From the NCBI GenBank assembly GCA_050084515.1, contig CM114275.1, positions 21,328,001 through 21,392,000 of the forward strand: a stretch of 64,000 nucleotides of DNA, given 5' to 3'. The translations under genes and the position numbers were made by a program. The notes beneath the pieces were generated by a model. That model searched no databases. It was not told where the DNA came from and saw nothing but the letters and a program-made list of their open reading frames with translations. Shown here piece by piece: positions 31,616 to 45,336 of the stretch (positions within the stretch are counted from its first letter, which is position 1; each line of letters starts with the position of its first letter). The DNA is from Blasia pusilla (taxonomy: Eukaryota; Marchantiophyta; Marchantiopsida; Blasiales).

Positions 31616-34242
31616 AATCAAAGAAATCTGAAAGCAATAGGATAAGACACAGCACTGGATGCGCGTCTGTCAGGTCTGTCACGGCGAATCGCCGTCGCCG
31701 CGAATGGCAGGCGGGGATCGACTGCCGTTCGCAATGGACAGAAAGCCGGAAAATCTCCGTCGATAGTTTTCCCGTACCCGACAATCGCGGCCCTCAACAA
31801 AGGAGCACCAACACAGCGGGAATTCACACGAGGACTCAACCTGTCCCCGTCCGCCCGCGAATGGGGGAAGAGAGAAGCACCCCTAGTGAATATCATCCAT
31901 AAAAGCAGGTTAACGAGTTAATTACCCGACTAAATGAGACTCGGAAAGTATGAGTCGTAAGACTCGTAACGGAAAGCCAGCGCGGGCGACGAAAGGGATG
32001 GCGACGAGTCGACGACCAGCGGGCACCGTCGTCCCATTCGGGGTACCCGTATCGGGTTCGGTGGCGTCTTCCCGTTGCTGGCAGAGGCACGGCCCTAATG
32101 ATGACTCTAAGCTCGCGTGTGATGTATGTATGTGAAATCGGGCGAGCGTGGAAGGAGAAGGGACAGGGAGGGCTTCTACGACTTCGGGCAGGACACTGCG
32201 ATTCCTGAGAGAATCACGTGATCCTGCCGCGTTATCATGTGAGGGGGGGTTATGGATGGACCTAATCTAATTACGGGATGATGGGGACCTAATCCACGTA
32301 AAAGTAGACAGAGATAGGGAGGGAGAGAGGGACGGGGGAGAAATGTAGGAAAGCGGGATGTACGTCTGGATATGTTCCGGCCTCAATTCCTTCCTTGGGG
32401 TTGGGGGAACCAAAAGACAGAGCAAAATAGAATACTGTGGGTTTAAGCCGTTAATTCATTACCAGAGGAATCTCCCGCGTTTTCCGGCACGTACTGGCCT
32501 GGTTTCAAGTTCTGTCTAACGGTAGGAGATGGAATCCGGAGGGTCCGGGAGTTTATTCGATAGATTAACTGGGGTCAGGAGTTGTCTGCCAGAGGGCCCA
32601 CAACGGGCAAGGCTGCGCCCTACAGGCCGTCAGGAAGTAGTCAGGAAATAACAGCGTATGACGGGCATCGAGTAGATTTTCCTCGTCAACTCCCTCCTTC
32701 GCTCGCTCGGCTTGAAGGGAGCACGCTTCGGGCAGGAAAGCAATGAGCAGACACCACGTCAGCAGGTTGTCTATCCAGTGGGGACCAGTGCACCCTCTGA
32801 AAAGGGAACACGTGTCATGCCGTATTTCCCCTCAACTTCGCACGTCGACCCTCTGCGCGAGCGAGCGACTGACCGAATGTGCCGGTGCGGTTCGCAGTCC
32901 GGCTGTTCCCGGATACTCGGCGTACCCTGTATATGAAAAGCTCGCGAGTTAACTGCACCGTGAATACCCTTTTCACCGGTGCCCGTCTACTTCCGGTGCA
33001 CTTCCTACCGGGCATTGTCTGGTAAAACAGAAGCACCGGTGATTATACCCTGCCCTCCTTCGCTCCGTCCTGAGACCTAGACTCCTACTGTCGCGGATGG
33101 TTCGCCGCCTTTCGCAGAATTTTTTATTGGGGATTTCTCTAAGGGAAAATAATGGTGCTGTGCGCTGCGCAGCGCTCGGCTATGGAGTGGTGAAGCAGGC
33201 ACGGAGAGGAATGTACGCTACAGGCGAGGCCAAATTGAGGAGAGGAGAGGAGAGGACAGAGGGGAGGGGAGCAGAGACGGGAGTGGAGACTGCGTTGCGG
33301 TCAGTGGGAGCGAGAGGGACAGCAAGCCAGAGGCGGAGGAGAGAATGCGGTCATGAGGTGCGGCGGTGCAGAAATTCCAATGGGAAGGAGAGAGGAGATA
33401 TTCGTGATGGTGGAAGAGCTTTGAAGCGGAGGCTGCGAGGTTTGTTGTTCTAGGTCGGAAGAGAGAAGTGGGAGGAGAAAATCATAAAGTTGATCGCGTT
33501 CGTGGGAAGGACTTGACGAGCGTTGGGGGCGGGGGGCCCGCAGGAAGGGCGAAGGAGGAGGCGGGAAGTGGAGGTTGGCGGTCTCAGTCCGGCAGTTTGG
33601 TAGCAGAAAGTGGAGAAAAGTCGGGAGAGAACTCGTGTGTTGGTGTGTTGTGGTTGTCGAGGTGATGTTGTGTCTCGCTGGTTTCTAACGGACGCGCATA
33701 CGCCCAGCGATGAAGTGACTGGAGCACTATGTACAGGGTAGCTTAGTGGATGTCGTGTGTTGCGAAAGGAGCTGTATTCGTCTGAAAGAATATAGCGTGG
33801 GGAGCCTAAAACGTGTGGGATCATCTATTTTGACACAATATCTTACCTCGCGTGGAGATCGATCAATACGTTCTGTTGTCACCTCTATAAATTAGGTGTG
33901 CGACAAGAGGCTTGCGACTCAACGATTTGGTTCACCGTTCGGGAGGTTGACTTGGCCGTCAGAAGTCCACGTGATTGAGCTTTCAATCAGAGAGGCGACT
34001 GTCTGGCACGCCGGACGAAGGATTATTCCGAAGAGCTTCTTACAGGAATGGTCACCGGAGCATACAGAGTAGAGGAGTAGCAGGGATGGGACCTTGTAAG
34101 GACTTGATACGCAGGATCGAACATCGGAGATGGAACTTTACGGATATGTGTTCCCCAGTCTCTCTCAGCGTCTGAGGGAGTCGCTGGTTCGAGCTCTCTA
34201 ATCACGCTATCGCTCGCTGCTCAACGATCGACCAGACCTTCT
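31616..34242 (+). promoter_or_regulatory. Upstream region and probable 5' leader of the ARF gene
   Basis: Composition switches abruptly at about 31,616 from AT-rich transposon DNA to GC-balanced unique sequence that continues into the ARF coding exons. No open frame here resembles a protein. A purine-rich GAGGA run lies at 33,237-33,262. The coding frame of the first ARF exon is open back to an in-frame TGA near 34,110 with no in-frame ATG before 34,243. The transcription start and any leader introns cannot be fixed from sequence alone. Confidence 0.4.
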
Positions 34243-37200
34243 ATGTATTCTAGTCCGCCGATGAGGTTGTCCGCCTCTGGATATGCGCAACATCAAACAA
34301 TGACAGGTGAGCTTCTAGCTGGAAGATTGTGCCTATCCGCTCGAACTTACCGGTGAGCCTACACTAGTTGTGAGTTACCAGGTATCCCTTCATCCCTCAT
34401 CGGTTTTGTCCCACCCTGCATTGCCCTTCTTAGAAATAGCTGAACTTCGATGTCCCTTTGCGGACTCTTATCTTTTCTGTTGTATGCGGGCTTTCTTAAT
34501 CCACTGTTGGCGTAGCACTTCGCGTCAGCACCGGAATCCTTGGTCTAAATGTCTTCCTCCCCGTGAATGCGTATCCCACTTAATACACTACGTTTTGGTC
34601 CATTGCCCCGCTGTTGTCTTTTGCCCTAGTACATGCAACGATTGTCGACTCTAGCTGGTTTCCTGCATCGAGTCCTCATGTCAATTACCGAAGTATAATA
34701 GTAGGTGCAAACCAGGAGTTCTGGAAGGTGATGAAAATCTTCCATTGGAGTGACAGGGATGGTCTCAATTGTGCAACATGACTAGAATGTTCAGAGGCAT
34801 GGAAAGATCAGTAGTTTCGTCATGCTTTCGACAGAATGGATGGAGCTGATTCGGATTGGGAGCTGAAGGACTTTAGCAAACCTAGTTAGTGAAGTGACTC
34901 TACCAATATATACGAGGATGAAGGGACAGGAAGGTTTCGGGAGCTTCGATGGAATTGCGTGGCGAATAGACTGGAGCCGGTCAGAATGTCCAATGTGTAG
35001 AGCAGATGTCGTGGTGTCTTCTGCGACGGTGTGGGCTTTACTCCCGGTAGTTGTACAGTTTCATAGTATGAGCGCCGCGGCCTGAGCTTCGGTTACAGAC
35101 TCTGTCAGGTGCTGCATGGGACTTATTTTCCGACGAGCATTCATATTCTCTCTCTCGATTACTTCAGATAATATGTCAGTTCCTTCATGCATGCGCCGGG
35201 TTGCTGTCCTGCTACGCTTTGGCTCGTTTGAGTCTCCCACCGGATTAGCATTCTACCCTTAGAAGTCGCGAAGTAGGGGTCATTCTAGTTGCACATGAGT
35301 GGGCAGTCTATCATTCTTTTACTTGAAGGTTCCATGACTCGATCTCGACAGAGTCGCAACGGGACCGTTTCATACTTAGGAATGGTTTGCGAACTAGGCC
35401 GTAGCGGGAACACCGGCAGTGCGTCTAGTCAGGACAGTGGGGCTGTTTCGGCCTTCGGAAGACGCCCCCGTGTTTGCGCATTGAGTCGTTTGACGTTACG
35501 ACCTTCCCCGTGTATCCTGCCGAAAACAAGCCTCCCGAATCTCTCCACCTTGAGGGCGACCGTAGTCTCCCCGCTCCAGGTTTCGTCAGCTTGGAACCTC
35601 AACGTACGTGCAGCCTCCTCGAATACTACGCTCAAAGTAGCCGCATATGTAGATAGTCATGTAGTCTTGAAAGTGAACATTCTCATGATCACCTGCTTCT
35701 TGCTCCGATGTTCGCAGGTGAACAACGAAGTCTTAACTCCGAACTTTGGCATGCATGTGCTGGCCCTCTTGTGTCTGTACCACCCGTGGGCAGTCGCGTG
35801 GTGTACTTTCCTCAGGGTCATAGCGAGCAGGTACAAACCTAATCTGAGTGCCGACATGACCCACAGACAACGAGAGCTGAGAGTGTAATTTCAACGTAGG
35901 CCGGAATGTGAATGTGATGGCGATTGCTTCGACTGGAGGAGCGGACCTTTATGCTCATTTGTGTCAGCTAACCTAGCTCGTGCGGCTCTTGCGACACTTA
36001 GATTTGCTTTGACGTCGGAATGGTGAAGATGTCTTACGGAAATTAGTTTGTCTCGCTCGCCTGCACAGTCTGCCCCGGTTGTTAGTGAAGGGAGCGTACT
36101 CTAGCTTCTAGCTCAGAACTTGAGAGAAGTCTGGCCGCTCTTTTTGTTGGTTTCTGATGGAAGATAACGGTTGGATCCATGTAGGTGGCTGCGTCGACCC
36201 AAAAGGAGGCCGATGTGCATATACCCAGCTATCCCAACCTTCCATCGCGGTTGATCTGTCTGCTTGATAACGTAACGTTACATGTAAGTGACCGCTCTGG
36301 ATCCCTTGTCTAACCGGTACTCGTACTTTCCTGCCTTGCGATCATTTCCGTGGCCTTATTGGGCAGGAATCAATGTTGAATCCCTCATCCAAAACGGTTG
36401 TGTGTGATGTGGTGTACAGGCGGACCTTGAAACCGATGAGGTTTACACACGTATGACCTTGATACCTCTGAGTGGGGTAAGTGTGGATAATCTTCACTAT
36501 TCATGAAATTGTGTATGCAATTCCATTGCCTCCTTGTGATGCGCTTACTTTTTCTGAGTATTTCTGCTGACGTATTTTGATTGCTAACTTTCTCTCATTA
36601 CCTCTTGAAATAATAATGCAGCAGCAAGACAAGGAACCCTTGTTAGTACCTGAAGTAAGTAGAGAGAGCAAGCAGCCCACAGACTTCTTCTGCAAGACTC
36701 TAACGGCCAGTGACACTAGCACTCATGGTGGTTTCTCAATTCCACGCCGGGCAGCCGAGAAAGTTTTCCCAGCACTGGTACTTACCATTGGACACTGTCA
36801 CTTGTGATGGATGCAAGCAAATCGTGGTCAGTTGTAGAAATAGGTACTGATACTTGTTTGGAAGCCAGATTCACCTTGCAGCCAAAGTCATGCAAAGCTC
36901 ACAAAGATGAGATTGTTGCAGGACTATTCCCAGCAACCTCCAGCGCATCCTGCTCAGGAGCTTGTGGCGAGAGATTTGCATGATAATGAATGGCATTTCA
37001 GGCACATCTACCGAGGTATACTTGGCATTGACATCTCAAGTTCATTCTAGTGAGTCTGAAGGAAAATGAGCTTGGTTTGGTAGTGAACATTTATTGTGTA
37101 CCTCTCTGAAGATGACTTCTGCAACCCCCTTTTTTTTGGATAGTAGTTTCACGTTCCCAACTTCCCTACATGATGCAGGTCAACCACGGAGGCATTTACT

Positions 37201-40200
37201 CACTACAGGATGGAGTGTCTTTGTTAGTGCGAAGAGGCTGCAGGCCGGAGACTCCGTACTTTTCATAAGGTATAGATCCAAAAAACAATTTTGAGGTGTC
37301 CGGCACCCTACAACTGATCAATACTAATGTCAACTTCTGGTTGGAGTGGTTTTGGTACTCGTTTCTGTTAGGATGATACTCATGCTGGGTGCTATTTAAG
37401 TATTATTGAAACTCAAGTCACGACTCTATATTCTGATCATGTCCGATATGTTTCTCCATGATGTGGTGCAGGGATGACAAAGGACAGCTTCTCTTGGGCA
37501 TCAGGCGCGCCAATAGGCAGCAGACTGCAATGCCATCTTCCGTGCTTACCAGTGATAGTATGCATATTGGGGTTCTTGCTGCTGCTAACCATGCAGCTGC
37601 TACCAACAGCCGCTTTACCATCTTCTACAATCCACGGTATGATAATAACCTGTGCTTTGGCACAAACCTCTTCTGTTTCACGGTGGATGAAATGTCCACT
37701 CCTAAAGTGTGTTCCTTCTATATGTCCTAATCTCAAAGGGATGATGAACGTTATGCAGAGCAAGTCCTTCTGAGTTCGTCATTCCCCTTGCCAAGTTTCA
37801 AAAGGCGGTATTTGCGACCCAAGTCTCTGTTGGCATGCGCTTCAGGATGGTGTTTGAGACCGAGGAATCTGGAGTTCGCAGGTAAAGGTTGTGCTCGTAT
37901 TTCAACCAGATGATTACACACTTTATGGCTTGTTGATCTCTATGTACTCGCTCTACGAATTTTCAATCAGGAAGCTTGAAATAGTAGGTGATGTGGGTGA
38001 AAATCCTTACAAGATCTGTTAATTTTCAATACAAACTGTCTGTTGGCTTGTCTTATCAGATACATGGGTACCATTACTGGTATCAGTGAAGTTGACCCTG
38101 TAAGGTGGCCTGCCTCACACTGGCGATCGCTGAAGGTGAGTTAAGGAAAACTGTCTTGGACTTTTGGCTACAGGCCAGGTTAGGGTGGGATCAAATGTCC
38201 TTGCTGATCAGAAGACTGACTGAACAGTGCAAATTGACAAATGCACCTTTCCTGTGCAGGTGGGTTGGGATGAATCTACAGCTGGTGAAAGACAACGACG
38301 AGTTTCATTGTGGGAGATAGAGCCTTTGACAACTCCATACCTGATCTGTCCTCCTCTGACACTGCGAGGGAAACGACCTCGAGCCTCTTCTCGTGGGCTT
38401 TCCGGGATGAGTGGTAATTTTTCAAACGAGCCAAGCCACATTGCCTGGCCATAACCTCATTAAAAGGTCATTTTGAGGTCTAGTCCACATCAAATGGAGG
38501 CCGTGTTTGAATCAAAAGACCGGTCTCCCACTCGTCTCCTCTCCTGGTTTGACATTAGGTCTGAGATCACGAGCTGAGATGCAAAAGTAAAGTATTTTGT
38601 TCTCAAAGTTTGTTTAGTATAGATAATAGATAAGAACTTGGTCGTATTTGATGACTCACTTTGGATCAGTGCCGAGTTTCTGATACAAGGGGTGTGTGTT
38701 GGTCATTTCTGTTTTCAATTTTTCTGATAGAGCCAAAGCCTATGAAACTATCTAAATTATTCCATCTTGTGTTGTGGGTGATGACCAGGTGAGGATGAAG
38801 AAGTCGATGGCATAGCAAAGAAGTCATCCATGTGGTTGAGAGATGATGCTGACAGAGATAGTCTACAAAATCTGTCCTTCCGGGGTCTTGGGATGGACAC
38901 CTGGACAACAAGAATTCCTCAAAGCCCTGAATCAGTGGCCCCTGGACCACAATCAGAACTGTACCGAGCCATGGCTGCTGCAGCTCTTCAGGAGATGCGC
39001 GGTGTTGATACATCCAAACAAATGCTCCAGCGACAACCTCAACAGGCATTGCAACCCCACCAGATGCAGTTCAGGCCTCACCAACAACCACCACAACCAC
39101 AGCAGCAGCAACAACAGGAACAGCAGCAGCAGCAGCTTAATATGCAGCAACAGCAGCAGCAGCAAGGACTCCAGTCACCACAACCTCTACAGCTACCAGA
39201 TGTCACTGGCCCATTACTACAACTCTCATCTAGTAGGCCACAATCACCAATGCAGCTTCCTCCTTTACGAGCAGCATCAGGGTACACAGATTCTGATATG
39301 CACCTCTCTCCTGCTTCGACGGCATCTGGGACGTTTCCCCTACAGAGTCTCATAAGCAGACCGCAGCAAGGTGGTGTCCTCACATCTGAGGAGACCAATC
39401 AGTACTCAAATCTCATTCGTAATAACCAAAATGCAATGCAGCAAGGTGGTATTCTTGCGGCGTCTGGGCTTGTTGGCCGGGACGCCCAAGTGTCAAGTCC
39501 TTGGTTCCCTCTACGGGATTCTAACCCTCCAGAGACTCAAGCCCATCCAAGCTCAAGATTGGGGAGAGCTGACTCCTCTCCTACTTCTGCTCCCGCTTAC
39601 ACACTCTCTTCTAATGAACCTTGTCAATCTGGTCTCAGTGCGTTGCCCATGCAAGCCTCACCCTTTCCAGTGTTCCGAGACAGCTCTCAGGAGCAAGACC
39701 AAGTGCAGTCAGACCCACGAAGTCATCTCTTATTTGGTGTCTCTATTGATCAACCACTGGTTGTGGCAAATGGGGCTGGTCCTTTGGGACCTAGAGGCTT
39801 TGGCAAAGGTAAGGACGGACAGGCTCGATTTGCAGGTGGAAACCTACTTCCTGGACCTTTTTGTTCTTCTGCCGGCCCAGACTTGCCAATCAGTCCAGGA
39901 ATCATTGCCCACAGTAATCTGGATGACCCAGGATTCATGCAACGAGGTGCACAATGGTCCCCACTATCTAGTGCTCCTCTCCGAAGCTTCACCAAGGTAC
40001 TTTACTTGGAAGTTAAGTAGTTCATTACATGATTCAAGGAAACCAGAAGAGAAATTAAATATCAGCGCATCTCATTTGAGTTCAGCAGGATTTTTTTCTC
40101 GGGCTCATGAGGATTTTTTATCTTACCAAATCCTCTGTGGTTTGCCCACGTCGAGGGAGTGGAGCCACAAATTGTTCATTCTTGTGTACTCCATCCACAG

Positions 40201-40901
40201 TTTTATGCCATATTTGAGGAGAAGGTGATAGTTATTTTTTTTAGATTTCTCGAAGTGAGTTTTCCAGTGTGATTCACCTCTGTTGAGTGATGTGACCCTG
40301 GGGAATATGCATCCTTGGCTAACCTTGCATTTCTGATCGGGGTTTGAACAGGTGCACAAGCTTGGGGCCGTAAGTCGGTCATTGGATGTTGCTCGTTTCA
40401 CCAACTATGTTGATCTGCGGGCAGAACTAGCATGGATGTTTAGTCTTGAAGGGCAGCTGGAAGATCCTCAGAGATCAGGCTGGCAGGTTGTCTTTGTGGA
40501 CCATGAGGGTGATGTGCTTCTAGTTGGTGATGACCCCTGGGAGTAAGTTTCTCAACTCCACCAGCTTCTACTCTAGATCAATTTTTTTCACTGACGAACT
40601 GGTTTTCTTTCCTACTCTTCCAGCAGAACAGAGCCGTAGATTAGTGGTAATTCAGGTTATACCTGCTGACATATTGACATGTCTTCATTGCAGAGAATTT
40701 ATGAATTGTGTCCGCAGCATACGGATACTGTCACCATCTGAAGTCATGCACATGAGCCAAGAAGGCATGGACCTTCTCAACATTGTTCCAGCACCAGTGC
40801 CACGCCCCACGAGCAGTGGTTCTGAGGATGGTGCGACAATGCCAGCAGGATTTGAGAAATCTGGTGGCAATGGTACTGATTCTCAGCGCGGTTGCTCTTG
40901 A
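34243..40901 (+). CDS. ARF: Activator-type (class A) AUXIN RESPONSE FACTOR, 14 coding exons
   Basis: A nuclear transcription factor binding auxin response elements and pairing with Aux/IAA repressors through its PB1 domain. Exons: 34243-34306, 35718-35830, 36185-36283, 36420-36476, 36622-36777, 36922-37015, 37179-37269, 37472-37636, 37759-37881, 38060-38135, 38260-38413, 38789-39996, 40352-40542, 40694-40901. All introns are GT-AG and every junction keeps frame, giving 932 codons. The first ATG after an in-frame stop gives [14 protein letters not shown]. Residues 22-60 hold [20 protein letters not shown]. The B3 domain (about 129-229) has [20 protein letters not shown] and [18 protein letters not shown]. 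The ARF ancillary domain spans about 250-345. A Gln-rich middle region (398-800, CAG/CAA runs near 39,100-39,165) marks activators. PB1 (about 798-890) has both the Lys (TKVHKLG) and acidic ([17 protein letters not shown]) faces. Within B3, 'PPAHPAQEL' carries about three extra residues compared with the usual PPAQEL. Confidence 0.95.
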
Positions 40902-43316
40902 TTACTAGCCAGATGGAATGCCAAGGCTGGGGATCTGGAGTCAGTAAGGTCTTGCAGGTCCTGATCTGATATATTCTCATTTTGGTAAGTCACCCAATGA
41001 GAAGACTGTCTACCAGAGTTGCGGTTGTTCTGAGAAGATCGACTTTTGTGTAATGTAGCCACCCACCGTAAGTCGATCCTGTTTTGCTGCTTTGGACTTG
41101 GAACTAATGTGCAGCTCGCATGGAGAAAGAAGAGAGGATAGACCAGTTGGCTGGTGAGGTAGGGCACTTGCACATCCCATCCGTTTCTCTCCAAGACAGT
41201 CCTCGTAGACCTGAATCAGTCTTAGCCTGTGAAAATGACTCATGACAGGTATACATTCTTCGAGAGGCCAACTGATTTTGCAAGGGGGAAAGTGTGAAAA
41301 TGTTTGTCCGTAACAGTGAAAGTAGTGTGGTGCTAGCCAAGTGGCAGCATATACCACTCCTTCCTCCACAGCACGGAAAAAGTGCTCTCTTTTGAAGGTA
41401 AGGTTGCTCTCGGAAAGATTTGAGCCATCACCTTTTAAAACCTACCTATGAGACCTCGGTATGAAACGTAGCTTTATTTTTCACCTTGGGAGCTTTTGTT
41501 TCATGCGAATTCTCACGCGGAGTAATCTTTCCTCCAGGATAGGGCTCCCTTTGTCATTCAGACTTGGGAGCTCCCTTGGGGATTGGACTGGTAGCTCCTA
41601 CAGGCCCATATTGCCCTAATGGACTGTATTGGTGCTCAAACACATTCTTTAGTTACAAGGTGACTGAGTTATTCACTGTCTGGGCCTGTGTTTTGCAATG
41701 TAGATTGTATCGGTTTAGTAAGTTATCCTTGCAATAAGGATGTAGGCAAAAAAAGTTTCCACGATACCCAGGGTCTGCCAGTTGTATTGCTAATGTCATT
41801 CAGTGATCATAAAACCATCTTGTAGATTATGTTGGATCTTGGGATTGTGAGTGTGAGATAACTGTCTCCCCATATTTCTGTGAAGAATTCTCAAGGTCTC
41901 TATTTTCCCCACATCTGTGGAATAATTTTTCTGGCCAATGCTTCATTCGAAATGCCTTACACTTGCCTTGATCCATGGAGTTGCCTATCTTATGCGTGTA
42001 TATCACAAGCGAGCTTAGATGGAAATATGTAGTGGTGAAATGCCCCAAGGAAGATTTCAGTCCTTCACTGGATATCCTGAGTGATTGAAACCTCCATGAA
42101 GGTACAGCAGATATGAAGTTCACGTCAGGCCTCCACGGTCTTACCATTCCAGTTTCCCGTCTCTCTTTTGGAATCAGAGCATATTTATACTTACAGAGAT
42201 GACACAGATCCAACGGATCGTGCATGAAATCAATCCCTAACGTCTTATCATTTCACACGCAATAATTTGCAAAACTGAACCTGCAACCTCCACCGACCAC
42301 TAATTTGCCAATCTAAACCTCCACCAACCGCCCAGGCCGGGGCCAGAGATCTGAAGCGGCCACCGAAAACGTGTTGCCAGCATGCGTTCCCTAGCCAGAC
42401 CAGAGGAAGAGGTTCTCATGGACAGCTGCTCCGGCGGTCAGACACTTAAGGCGACTACGAAGAGGAAGCAGCCAGTTTGCGTCCCATTTATGCGCAGTAA
42501 CCTCATCAGGGTGGGCTTTGACGGTTTACACGTACAAAACTTGTGACTCGAGTATACTCGAACAAAGGGAGGGAAGTACTACGGAAAGTAAGTGATGGTA
42601 AGGACACAATCAGCCCGGAATTCAGCTTGATAATTTCTACATGATGAGTAGGAATGTGTGGACGAGGGGATTAGTGGTGCAGATGGGAGTGGAGGAAACT
42701 TTCACAATTCTGAAGATATATGCAAGTTAGCTTCTAATGGGACAAGAACCTCCATCCATGATCGAAACATCAAAAGAGACTTGGATGTAAAAGTTGTAGG
42801 ACAAGTTCAAAGAAAGTAGTAAACACATGTAACAAAATTTTGGGAAAGAACACTATGAACCCTAAACTTTGCGATGCCCCATATGAGATGAAACATAGGA
42901 TGATTCTATATTGTTCATAAAAATTCCATCGTGAAACTTAGATCCAAAGATTGTGAAGTCAATTGAGACACCAAGAACATAAAACCTTATACATGTACAC
43001 TGCGAGTTAAGAGTAAGTGTGGCGAATGTTGAAGGAAGGCATGAAGGAGATGCTATCCGATGGATTGAAAGTTTGAATCGAGTGTTATTCCACAAAGTGG
43101 GTATAGACAACAACCATTTCATAAGCACTACCTATAATATGGGCATCATTAGTGATAGAAAGGAATAAACAAGATGGGCATGTTTGGGTTGATGCTTGGA
43201 GTGCATATAAATTTGTTATGGAAAAAAAAATGGGTTGTCCATGGGATAAACTTGATCTGTGCCACATGCTTATTATAGAATCTAGGATTCTTTGGAAGTA
43301 GCACAGAGGAAATAGA
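40902..43316. other. ARF 3' region and intergenic DNA
   Basis: It presumably begins with the ARF 3' untranslated region. Open frames here (such as the minus frame 41,827-42,225) overlap others antisense and match no family. No poly(A) site could be assigned with confidence. Toward 42,600 the composition shifts and the eroded 3' side of a copia element begins. Confidence 0.45.
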
Positions 43317-45250
43317 TCATTGCAAGGTTGCACGCAAATTCTTCATATCAAATTCTGCATGTAAATTTAGTTTGACTTGTCGTACTATGTCTTCATTACT
43401 CCTACTAATCAAGAGGTCATCAACATACAACACATTGATAACCGTATGATCTTTTCCTCTCAAGATATATATCGAGAAGTTAGAATCATATACCCTAAAA
43501 CCCAACTCTTGGAGGACGTATGTAATTTTTCCATATCAAGCTCTTGGAGCTTGTTTGAGCCCGTATAGAGCCTTCTTCAACCTGCATACATGGAATGGAA
43601 ACTCTAGATGCTCATATCCAAGTGGTTGAGTCATATGTACCTCCTCATATAGATCTCCATTCAAGAAGATATTCTTGACGTTCATGTGATGTAATCTCCA
43701 CTACTTACTTACTGCAACTGCAACCATTGTTGTTGTAGTCGCTATCTTTGCAACATGGCTAAATCTCTCTTCATAATCAATGCCATATTGTTGTACATAG
43801 CCCTTGGCTACCAATCTGGATTTGTATCTGTTCATTGTACCATCTTGATTACGCTTGACTTTGTAAACCCATTTGCAACCAATAGCTTCCTTCCCGAAAG
43901 GTATATTAACACAGAAGTTTAGAGGTGGAATAGGCTTAGATGGAGCATACAATGACTTTACCTCATCAAAGACAACATCACAACTAATAATAAGTTTCCT
44001 AGAGGATGGAATGTAACACTTATACCCCTTAGTTCCATCAACATAGCCAATGAAGATACATCTTTAAGATTTGGGGTCTAATTTCTGACATCTTTCAAAA
44101 GAAACATGAGCATAACAAATACAACCAAATACTATCAAGAAGAAGAAATCAATTTTACTTCTTGTCAAGACTTTGAATGGAGTCTTGTCATGAATTTTTG
44201 TTGTTGGAGTTCGGTTAATTAAGAAGAGTTGCACGCTACAACCTTTGCCCAATACACCTTAGGCATATTTTTCTCATTTAACATAGCACGTGCCGCCTCA
44301 GTAATATATCGATTCTTCCTTTCAACCACTCCATTTTTTTTGGAGTGTAACGATTAATCACTTGACGTAAGTAGTTATTAAAATCTGTTGAAAGATACTC
44401 TCCTCCATCACAACGCAATTTCAGAATGTGTTCTCTAGTCTGCTTCTCTACTAGGACTCCGAATGTTTGGAACACTAAGAATACCTCTCACTTGGCTTTC
44501 AAAAAGTATATCCATATATACCCAGAGAAGTCATCAATAAATGAAACAAAGTACTGGAAACCACTAAGGCTATGTTGTGATGCTTTCCACACATCAATAT
44601 GAATCAACTCCAATATCTTGGATGCTCTTCTATCTTGCTTTGGAAATGGAAATCTAGCTTTTTTTTCCAAATTGGCAAGCATGGCATACCTCTAACATAG
44701 TAGGACTTGCTAATTTAGGAAGTCCTATTACTAGATTAGATGATGAAAGACTCTATAATGTTTGAAGATTCATATGCTCCATTCTCTTATGCCACAGATT
44801 TAGATCCGTGATTTGTTCGCCACTTTGACCATACATTGATGTTTGAATCTTTGGCATAGAAATATCTAATTTGAACATTCTGCCAGATCTAATTCCTTTG
44901 GCGATCGTAGTATGATCATCCATTGTTTCAATGAAATAACCATTTGTGTTAAACTTCACTTGATAACCCTGTTCTACTATCTATCCTACAGGGATCAAAT
45001 TTCTTGCAATGGTAGGAACATAGAGAACATTTCCGAGAGCACAAAGACCATCTCATGCTATTGGAACTTTATCGATATGTGTGATATGAAGTTGAGTATC
45101 ATCTCATGTAAGCTCTATTGTAGGATCTTTTACCGGATCCATACTATTGAACCATTTAGTTTGTGAGGTCATGTGATTTGATGCACTAGAGTCGATGTAC
45201 CAATTTGAAGTCGAGTCTTTCTTGTCATGCGAATATACATCTTTGCCAAC
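43317..45250 (-). mobile_element. Truncated Ty1/copia retroelement
   Basis: Minus-strand remnants in copia order, with integrase before reverse transcriptase. The protease site is WYIDSSASNHMT near 45,190, where DSGAS is expected, so the catalytic-loop Gly is Ser. The pre-integrase segment is LNLWHKRMEHMNLQTL, followed by CHAC (zinc motif, frame broken in a poly-A run near 44,660). Integrase core: ELIHIDVWKASQHSLSG and LRCDGGEYLSTDF. Reverse transcriptase: GCKWVYKVKRNQDGTMNRYK, and near 43,430 the catalytic VLYVDDLLIS. It ends shortly after EFDMKNL, so RNase H and the 3' LTR are missing. Multiple stops make it inactive. Confidence 0.85.
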
Positions 45251-45336
45251 ATACATTGGCTGTCATGCACACACATGCCTAAGATCCATCTAGCTATGAA
45301 TCCTAACATCTCTACACATGAACGGCTGGACAACCG
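45222..45336. repeat. Duplicated copia segment, copy a
   Basis: About 115 bases just upstream (in element sense) of the copia protease, repeated at 45,970-46,082 in the same orientation. Shared words are 'tcatgcacacacatg' and 'ctaagatccatctagctatg'. The two differ at roughly ten percent of positions. Confidence 0.8.

Noticed and set aside
35289-35888. 199-codon plus-strand frame overlapping the second ARF exon
   Set aside because: It is in a different frame from the [12 protein letters not shown] sequence and starts at TTG. Intron 1 plus an out-of-frame read of exon 2 explains it.
39371-40228. 285-codon plus-strand frame inside the large ARF exon
   Set aside because: An alternative frame of the Gln-rich exon, kept open by repetitive composition. 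The 396-codon frame continues the ARF protein across splice sites.
41827-42225. 132-codon minus frame downstream of the ARF
   Set aside because: No recognisable domain, in the ARF 3' region and antisense to it. No exon signals.
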